In this document: positions 34,479 through 39,657 of the stretch, in pieces | How the letters are laid out: every line of letters starts with the position of its first letter | Position numbering within the stretch: the first letter of the stretch is position 1 | Assembly: GCA_009377695.1 (NCBI GenBank) | Contig: WHTP01000049.1 | Coordinates: forward strand, 1-39,657 | Length of the DNA stretch: 39,657 bases | Source of the DNA: Hyphomicrobiales bacterium | GTDB taxonomy: Bacteria; Pseudomonadota; Alphaproteobacteria; Rhizobiales; Xanthobacteraceae | Reading direction: 5' to 3' | Program-made: the position numbers and the translations under genes | Notes under the pieces: generated by a model | Databases searched by the model: none | What the model was told of the DNA's origin: nothing | Seen by the model: the letters and a program-made list of their open reading frames with translations, nothing else

Positions 34479-35520
34479 ATGATTCGCAAGGATAACGTTG
34501 TCAGGGTGTTCGGCGGGGAAATCGAGCTTCCGGCCGCCGATAACACGGCCGAGGCGCTTCAAATCTATCGCGCCGCCAACGAGCGTTTTAGACAAATCCC
34601 TTGGCCCGCGCCGTTCGGAAAAACCTCTCACTCACTGAGGCTGGGGGACGCTCGCGACCTGAGCGCAATTCCCGATGAATCGGTGCATTGTCGTTACGTC
34701 GCCCCCGTATTGGACGCTCAAAGAATATCCCCGCACCACAGGACAGCTTGGCGCGACAGAGGACTACGAAAGCTTTTTGACCGAATTGGATAAGGTCTGG
34801 CGCGAGTGTCAGCGCGTGCTTGTACCCGGCGGGCGGGTTTGCTGTGTCGTGGGTGACGTGTGCTTGCCCCGACGCAAATTGGGTCGGCACCTTGTTATGC
34901 CCTTGCACGCGGACATTCAGGTTCGTGCCCGCGCGTTGAATTTGGACGTTCTCACACCGATCATGTGGCACAAAGTCGCGAACGGTGTCACTGAGGCCGA
35001 AGGAAACGGTGCTGGATTCTATGGGAAGCCATATCAGCCGGGATCAATAGTTAAGAACGACATTGAATACATTTTGTTTCTGCGGAAAGGCGGTCAGTAC
35101 CGCACGATCAAGCCGCTGCAAAAAGTCCTCTCGATGCTTACCAAGCAGGAAATGCAGGATTGGCTTCGCTCGATCTGGACCGACGTTCGTGGCGCGTCGC
35201 TTCGCAACGGCCATCCTGCTCCCTATCCGCCTGCCGTGGCAGAGCGCCTCATTAAACTCTTTTCTTTCGCGGGTGATACGATTCTCGATCCATTTGGCGG
35301 GACCGGGAGCACTGCCATCGCAGCCATAGGGGCGGGTCGAAATTCAATCTCGGTCGAGATTGAGCCAAGGTACATTGAACTGGCCGAAGGCAACATTCAG
35401 GCGGCTGCAAATCAACGCCGTTCGGAGGGAGCCACTAAGGCCGAATTGCTTGTTCACAAACCACGCAAGAAACGGAACGGGGCCGGACTTGCCATACAGA
35501 CTGCTCGACGAATTTCGTGA
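34479..35520 (+). pseudogene. Beta-class DNA methyltransferase gene with frameshift
   Basis: The reading from the ATG at 34479 gives HSLRLGDARDLSAIPDESVH and then loses homology at about 34689. From there the +1 frame continues VVTSPPYW, the catalytic motif IV, and runs to 35520. One extra base or two missing bases after the His codon at 34686 would join them. Motif IV comes first and the SAM-binding DPFGGTGSTAIAAI near the C-terminus, the order of beta-class enzymes; TSPPYW is typical of N4-cytosine methylation. Repaired, the protein would have about 347 residues. It is followed, with a 32-bp overlap, by the nuclease-like gene. A functional product from an internal ATG at 34675 would lack the N-terminal part. 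A sequencing error is possible. Confidence 0.8.
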
Positions 35521-36198
35521 TCTTTTCCAAGGAAACGTCTTTCGCCACCGCGCATCTAATCAGGGCGACTTCGTAGCGTTTCAATTTTTCGAGGACCTTT
35601 ACAGCCTTCCCAATCCATCCGCGAAATACGTCGCGCGCGTGGACCAGGGCGTTTCCGTTCTCAACGTGCAGAATCGCCGACATGGTGTCAAAGCGCGCCG
35701 AGGCGATGGCAGCTTCGGCGAAATCGTCCCGCATGTGGAGCCAATCATGGACCCCGGCTATCATGTGAAGCGGGGCCCAATTGCGACAATCGAAATTGGA
35801 ATCGAAGTGAAGATCATCCAAAAGGCGATGATCCGACAAATCGACAGGGTGATAAACGACCTTCGGGGCCAAGTTGAGCAATTCAAATCAAAGCACGGGC
35901 AGCCGATCACTATCGGAATCGTCGGCGTGAATCGAGCGAGTCAGTACATCTCCTATGAAGCCGACAAAGAATGGCCTACGACGGGCGCCGGACGGCACAA
36001 GCATCCTTATCAGGAGGCGGATGAAACCGAAGCGCGCCTCTTATCGCTGGCGGCCCCACACTTCGACGAATTTCTGATCCTGCGATTCACGGCGACAAAC
36101 AGTTCCCCATTCCGTTTAATTGGGTTGACCCGCGTAAGACCAGCCTCGACTACGGCGCGGTCCTAGCGCGGGCAAGTAATCGCTTCCAAACGAGATGA
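35489..36198 (+). pseudogene. Putative PD-(D/E)XK restriction endonuclease gene with frameshift
   Basis: From a TTG at 35489 the reading begins LPYRLLDEFRDLFQGNVFRH and runs about 203 residues with natural-looking protein. A candidate nuclease motif is Asp88 (IMDPGY) with IEIGIEVKI (Glu106-x-Lys108). The open frame then ends at 36166, but after about 36097 the neighbouring frame reads PIPFNWVDPRKTSLDYGAVL and stops at 36198. One missing base around 36095-36105 would join them, and the repaired stop makes an ATGA overlap with the next gene. The position after a DNA methyltransferase supports a restriction role. I do not recognise the recognition specificity. The start codon is uncertain. Confidence 0.65.
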
Positions 36199-36632
36199 AG
36201 CGGGAAGAGCGCGTGGTAAAAAAAGGACGCAAACTCATCCAGTCACAGGGTGGCAATCGCAGGCCGGCTCACAACGTGATTTATCTCGCGTGCCCGTATA
36301 CCGATCCGGACCCAGCAGTTCGGAAAGCAAGATTTGAGGTAGCAACCGCGGTCGCAGCCGACCTTATCCGGGCCGGTCATATCGTCTACAGCCCAATTAC
36401 GATGACCCATCCGATTGACATGGTGTTGGCTGGCGCGTCAAACACTCTGGGTTCAGACTATTGGGTGGCTTTCGACGAAGCCTTCATGGAAATGTGCTCG
36501 GAAATAGTCGTGATCCGGCTTGACGGATGGCAGCGAAGCACCGGCATTCGTCGAGAGATTGCCTACTTCACGGACCGCAAGAAGCCGATCCGATATGTGA
36601 ACCCACCAAGTTCCATAACGTCTGGTCAGTAG
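36195..36632 (+). CDS. DUF1937 protein (nucleoside 2-deoxyribosyltransferase-like)
   Basis: A 145-residue protein. After a basic leader of about 26 residues the DUF1937 domain begins VIYLACPYTDPDPAVRKARF, continues AADLIRAGHIVYSPITMTHP and SDYWVAFDEAFMEMCSEIVV, and ends GIRREIAYFTDRKKPIRYV. The fold belongs to the nucleoside-deoxyribosyltransferase group of nucleotide-handling Rossmann-like proteins, often found in phages and islands. YLACPY and the late acidic DEAF/E segments correspond to its active-site region. The ATG overlaps the repaired nuclease stop (ATGA), so it is the third gene of that cassette. A nucleotide-directed accessory role is inference. It overlaps the convergent membrane gene by 65 bp. 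Confidence 0.8.
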   Translation: MKREERVVKKGRKLIQSQGGNRRPAHNVIYLACPYTDPDPAVRKARFEVATAVAADLIRAGHIVYSPITMTHPIDMVLAGASNTLGSDYWVAFDEAFMEMCSEIVVIRLDGWQRSTGIRREIAYFTDRKKPIRYVNPPSSITSGQ

Positions 36633-37389
36633 GAATCCATTTCAGGAACGAGGCAGCATACGCACCAAGCAAGACCGCGACCCAACCAAGCCTCCTGCAC
36701 ATACTGTAACGCTTAATTTTGTCGCTGCGATAGAAATACAGACCGAGGACAACGAATAAGGTCGTGCCGATTATTCGATCTCTAAGTCCGGACACGTTGA
36801 ACCAATACGGCATCCAATCATTCAAAAAATACAAAGCCCAGAAGTAGAGGCCCCATACAATCGTAATTATTGGGCCGCGGCTAACATCGGGGCTGTTTCT
36901 GAGGCCACCAATATAAACCCCTCTAATGGTTTGCGAGGTGCCCTCTGGCGTACGGTAATAGTACTTTGGTAGCCAATCATAAACTGTTAGAAAATCCCAT
37001 ATTGCATAGAGGGTGAAAATCAGCGCGTGAATAAACAACCACCAAACCAAAAGCTTGGAGGTCATTAACAAAACCATGTAGATAAACACCAGCAATATGT
37101 CGATCGCAAAACGCCAAAAGATTCTGAGCGGCCTGTCAGCGATGGAAAATAGGTAACCGTCCCAACTAAGCACAGTCGCTGTCATCGCTGCGACAAGAAT
37201 GAGTTGCTGTTGCCACTCCGCCATGCAGGGCCAGCGGCCAGATTGAACCCAATTCATCTGAGCAATCGTCGTCGCTGCACCGACGCTGATTGCTACCGCG
37301 AAAAGTCGCCTAATTAAGTCATCGCGAATTTTCGCGCGAACATCTTCCTGCCTGTCTGGCGGACGTTGCGCTTGGGTCGTATCGGTCAA
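36568..37389 (-). CDS. Polytopic membrane protein of unknown family
   Basis: About 273 residues with six or seven predicted membrane helices (for example LILVAAMTATVLSWDGYLFS, FAIDILLVFIYMVLLMTSKL, WWLFIHALIFTLYAIWDFL). The sequence is rich in Trp and Tyr and AT-richer than the core genes. I do not recognise it. A start at the TTG at 37389 is proposed because upstream in-frame sequence lies over the antisense of an acetyltransferase remnant; this is a weak choice. Its 3' end overlaps the DUF1937 gene convergently. Membrane proteins of this sort occur as effectors in defence islands, but nothing in the sequence shows that here. Confidence 0.6.
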   Translation of the reverse strand: MTDTTQAQRPPDRQEDVRAKIRDDLIRRLFAVAISVGAATTIAQMNWVQSGRWPCMAEWQQQLILVAAMTATVLSWDGYLFSIADRPLRIFWRFAIDILLVFIYMVLLMTSKLLVWWLFIHALIFTLYAIWDFLTVYDWLPKYYYRTPEGTSQTIRGVYIGGLRNSPDVSRGPIITIVWGLYFWALYFLNDWMPYWFNVSGLRDRIIGTTLFVVLGLYFYRSDKIKRYSMCRRLGWVAVLLGAYAASFLKWIPTDQTLWNLVGSHIGSASCGP

Positions 37390-37468
37390 AGGAGTCCCCG
37401 CTAATCGCCGATTCGGTTTAATATTACCGCTGGAGACTGATTCGATCCATTTGGATCGGTGGCAGTTA

Positions 37469-37656
37469 TTGCAATTTGGGTTGTTGCAGTTCGCCGAGCG
37501 TGCGGCGATCGAAGCAGGCTTCTGGCAAATCAGGCTGTATACGAACGAAGCCATGACCGAGAATATCGGCCTGTATCGTGGCATCGGTTACTCGGAGACG
37601 CACAGGGCCGAGAGAAGGGTCTTCGGCGGGTCTACATGGCGAAGCTGTTGCCATAG
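37469..37656 (+). pseudogene. 3' remnant of a GNAT acetyltransferase gene
   Basis: The plus strand encodes LLQFAERAAIEAGFWQIRLY and NEAMTENIGLYRGIGYSETH, the acetyl-CoA-binding end of a GNAT N-acetyltransferase. After a frame change near 37605 it ends REKGLRRVYMAKLLP and a stop at 37654-37656. The first half of the domain, including the Q/RxxGxG/A loop, is absent to the left, where island DNA begins. It is therefore a truncated, frameshifted remnant and a marker of an insertion or deletion edge. Confidence 0.75.
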
Positions 37657-37692
37657 CCGCTCAGCGTCAGGACGCGTGACGTACGCGCACGG

Positions 37693-37959
37693 TTATGTGC
37701 GGATCTGTCTTGAGCCGAGCAGGATCGCGACCACATCGCGGTTCTCTGGGTCGGCCATCACACCCGCGAGGCTGGACGCCTCGGGAATAGCCTCGCCATC
37801 GGCGACTAGGCCGTCCACATGCAAAGCCAGTGCCTCCTCGGCCATGGTGCGCGCGTCGTCCAAGTTCTTTCCGGCCGTCACAACGCCTGGAAAGTCGGGA
37901 AATGACACGCCGTAATCGCTGGCGGCTTCCTTGCGGATGAGACCAATATACTGGCGCAC
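37693..37959 (-). CDS. hicB: HicB-family antitoxin
   Basis: An 88-residue HicB-type protein: MRQYIGLIRKEAASDYGVSF, DFPGVVTAGKNLDDARTMAE, then EALALHVDGL and GEAIPEASSLAGVMADPENR. The partial RNase-H-like fold binds HicA and blocks its mRNA cleavage; a C-terminal DNA-binding part autoregulates many pairs. The C-terminus here is short, without an obvious ribbon-helix-helix. The start is the GTG at 37959, eight bases after GAGG; the upstream in-frame stretch belongs to the hicA remnant. The toxin gene is broken, so this antitoxin is without a cognate partner nearby. Confidence 0.85.
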   Translation of the reverse strand: MRQYIGLIRKEAASDYGVSFPDFPGVVTAGKNLDDARTMAEEALALHVDGLVADGEAIPEASSLAGVMADPENRDVVAILLGSRQIRT

Positions 37960-38043
37960 GGTAGCTACCTCAGGTTTGTGGCCGGATTGCTTCCCAATGC
38001 TTCGGAGCGTGCCGATCGGGATGGCCCGCTCCGGGAGGAACAT
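37960..38043 (-). pseudogene. hicA: Remnant of hicA (3' end only)
   Basis: The 28 codons before hicB read MFLPERAIPIGTLRSIGKQS and on to GHKPEVAT. IPIGTLRSI.KQ.G is the conserved C-terminus of HicA mRNA interferases, which are about 60-80 residues. An in-frame TAA stands just before this stretch and the expected GSHxxF/Y catalytic histidine region is missing, so the toxin gene has lost its 5' part. Confidence 0.65.
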
Positions 38044-38096
38044 AGGTTACGTCAGCGGTCAAGCACGCCGGCGAAAATCCTTTCGCCGGGTCAGCA

Positions 38097-39014
38097 TTAA
38101 TGCTCCGGGCAGGTATGAACCTCCACCGTCACATGCGACAGACCGGCGACTTCCTTGAGTCTCGCCTTGTAGATCGATGGGTCTTGCGGCGCGTCGGAGA
38201 CGATCGAAGCCAGGAGTGAGAAGTGTCCCGGCCCCACGCGCCAGATGTGCAGGTCGCTGACCCGGTCGTGATCGATCTCAAGCTTTTCCCTGACGTGCGA
38301 CGACAGGGCAGGGTCGGGCGCCATGTCGAGCAGCGTCGCGCCCGCCGTGCGAATGAGGCCAACCGACCACCACGCGATCACGATCGCGCCGACAAGTCCG
38401 ACGATTGGGTCCATCCAGACCCAGCCGTAAAAGCGCGCCGACAATAACCCGACGATGGCCAGGATCGACGTCAGCGCGTCGGCCAGCACGTGCAGATAGG
38501 CGGCGCGCAGGTTCGTATCGTGATGGTCATGATGATGGCCGTGATGCTCGTGATGATCATCCTCGCGCAGGAGGAATGCGCTCAGAAGATTGACGGCAAG
38601 GCCGACCACGGCGATCGCAATGGCTTCATTGAAGCTGATCGCGACCGGCGCGAGAAGGCGTTGCACCGACTCGTATCCGATAAAGAGCGCGACCAGGCCG
38701 AGAATGATCGCACTGGCAAAGCCGGCCAGTTCGCCGAGCTTGCCGGTGCCGAATGAAAAACGCGGGTCATGGGCATGCCTGCGAGCGAACCAATAGGCGA
38801 AGCCGGCAATCGAAAGCGCGGCGGCATGGGTGGACATGTGCCAGCCGTCCGCGACGAGCGCCATCGATCCGAAGAGTGTGCCGCCGACAATCTCGACGAC
38901 CATCATGACCGCCGTGAGGACGACGACAAACCAGGTGCGGCGGGCATGACGATCGTGCCGCGCTCCCAGGAACGCGTGATGATGCTGCCACCGGTCGATG
39001 GAATGCGCATGCAT
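38097..39014 (-). CDS. dmeF: Cation diffusion facilitator, DmeF-type Co/Ni exporter
   Basis: A 305-residue CDF transporter. It has six membrane helices, the HxxxD-type zinc/cobalt sites (Asp56/His59 in VADGWHMSTHA; His175/Asp179 in HVLADALTS), a histidine-rich cytoplasmic loop (154-166), and a C-terminal domain ending VEVHTCPEH. The N-terminal MHAHSIDRWQHHHAFLG is characteristic of DmeF, which exports Co2+ and Ni2+ in rhizobia using the proton gradient. In Rhizobium a DmeR regulator gene precedes dmeF; none is seen here within the 301-bp upstream gap. The start at 39014 matches the conserved N-terminus; a longer frame to 39152 is not supported. Confidence 0.9.
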   Translation of the reverse strand: MHAHSIDRWQHHHAFLGARHDRHARRTWFVVVLTAVMMVVEIVGGTLFGSMALVADGWHMSTHAAALSIAGFAYWFARRHAHDPRFSFGTGKLGELAGFASAIILGLVALFIGYESVQRLLAPVAISFNEAIAIAVVGLAVNLLSAFLLREDDHHEHHGHHHDHHDTNLRAAYLHVLADALTSILAIVGLLSARFYGWVWMDPIVGLVGAIVIAWWSVGLIRTAGATLLDMAPDPALSSHVREKLEIDHDRVSDLHIWRVGPGHFSLLASIVSDAPQDPSIYKARLKEVAGLSHVTVEVHTCPEH

Positions 39015-39315
39015 GAGGGTGTCTCCGCGGCGTCGCGATGGTCGATATCTCAATCTAATATCGCGGCCCGGCTGCAAAAGGGCGATGGTCCAGGCGGCGA
39101 CCCGCCGATTGTTCCCGCGAACGAACACGCTATCGGTGCGTCTTTTATCCATGGCCTGATTTGATGCCTGATTTGATCTAGGGCCTGACCCAGTCCAACC
39201 GCGATGCGCCGAGAGCCGCGCGTTCGTGCCGTGGCTTAGTGGTCGACTTGTCGGTCGATTTGGCGATATACCCGGCCCGCTTCCGCGCCGGACGCGCCGT
39301 AACGAATCGATTCTG
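39015..39315. other. Divergent intergenic region, 301 bp
   Basis: Separates dmeF (minus) from the YcgN-family gene (plus). It has a 12-bp tandem duplication gcctgatttgat at 39154-39177 and a short AT-rich spot (about 39046-39062) where the dmeF promoter may lie. No gene was recognised. Confidence 0.4.
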
Positions 39316-39657
39316 ATGCCGCGAAACGACAGCGATCACGACCTTCCGTTCTGGAAGCGCAAATCCCTCTCGGAGATGACCGACCGGGAATGGGAATCGC
39401 TGTGCGACGGCTGCGGCAAGTGCTGCCTGGTCAAGCTCGAGGACGCGGACGATTCATCCAAGACCTATTTCACCGATGTCGGCTGCAAGCTGCTCGACGG
39501 CGAGAGCTGCCGCTGCACCGACTACAAGCATCGCGCCGCCAAGGTGAAGGATTGCGTGAAGCTCACGCCGCGCAACATCCGCCGCATCGTCTGGCTGCCG
39601 CCGTCCTGCGCCTACCGGCTCGTCGCCGAGGGCAAGGATCTCTACTGGTGGCATCCC
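39316..39657 (+). CDS. YcgN-family cysteine-cluster protein (UPF0260), partial
   Basis: The first 114 residues of a protein running off the right edge. [20 protein letters not shown] leads into [13 protein letters not shown], then [40 protein letters not shown] and [18 protein letters not shown]. The cysteine pattern and WWHP are those of E. coli YcgN/UPF0260, a small protein thought to bind zinc or iron, of unknown function; full length is usually about 150. The ATG at 39316 fits the family N-terminus. Confidence 0.88.
   Translation, partial: MPRNDSDHDLPFWKRKSLSEMTDREWESLCDGCGKCCLVKLEDADDSSKTYFTDVGCKLLDGESCRCTDYKHRAAKVKDCVKLTPRNIRRIVWLPPSCAYRLVAEGKDLYWWHP

Noticed and set aside
34479-35520. 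Programmed ribosomal frameshifting in the DNA methyltransferase
   Set aside because: There is no slippery heptamer or following stem at about 34689, and such a mechanism is not known for this family; a mutation or sequence error is simpler.

Overview
The window is GC-rich chromosomal DNA of an alphaproteobacterium, most likely from the Hyphomicrobiales near Bradyrhizobium, Rhodopseudomonas or other Xanthobacteraceae/Nitrobacteraceae. This rests on gene content: a MucR/Ros regulator, many small proteins of Rhizobiales type (DUF1491, DUF2336, DUF5330, DUF4332, DUF2171), DmeF, Fe-SOD, and palindromic intergenic repeats of the kind common in that group. Placement is by recognition of protein families, not by a search.

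Layout. 0-7.8 kb: a possible structured RNA at the left edge, methylmalonyl-CoA mutase small subunit (mutA), an MHYT membrane sensor, a TAXI-type solute receptor followed by a membrane-anchored Sel1 protein, the folate operon folP-folB-folK (minus strand, overlapping genes), and DUF4332 and DUF2267 proteins. 8-16.7 kb: a HerA-like ATPase (DUF853), an amidohydrolase-2 enzyme and M20 peptidase in tandem, an orphan HigA-like antitoxin, a DUF2171 protein, a polytopic glycosyltransferase, sodB and a small PuuD-like membrane protein. 17-22.8 kb: a membrane-anchored hypothetical, mucR behind a palindrome-containing leader, sufE, a DUF5330 protein, and a PAS histidine kinase overlapping a peptidoglycan-binding membrane protein. 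27-32.9 kb: DUF2336, a lipoprotein, the DUF1214/DUF1254 pair and a class A penicillin-binding protein.

Two regions look accessory. (1) 22.9-26.5 kb lies between the peptidoglycan-binding gene and the DUF1491 gene. It holds a SAM methyltransferase bracketed almost to the base by nested, oppositely oriented palindromic repeats (A-B-gene-B'-A'), then an FkbM methyltransferase and three tiny ORFan-like genes. (2) 33.1-38.0 kb begins with about 1 kb of repeats. It carries a restriction-modification-like pair (beta-class DNA methyltransferase, PD-(D/E)XK-like nuclease) in which both genes have an apparent frameshift. An intact DUF1937 (nucleoside-deoxyribosyltransferase-like) gene is coupled to the pair by an ATGA overlap. 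Then come an unknown polytopic membrane protein, the 3' remnant of a GNAT acetyltransferase, and a HicB gene preceded by only the tail of hicA. The right edge returns to core genes: dmeF and a partial YcgN-family protein.

How the genes work together: folP-folB-folK are consecutive folate-biosynthesis steps; the PAS kinase/PG-binding pair, lipoprotein and class A PBP suggest an envelope-biology neighbourhood; the 34.5-36.6 kb cassette looks like a decaying or mis-sequenced defence module with a possible nucleotide-directed accessory enzyme. No rRNA, tRNA, CRISPR array, transposase or integrase gene was recognised.
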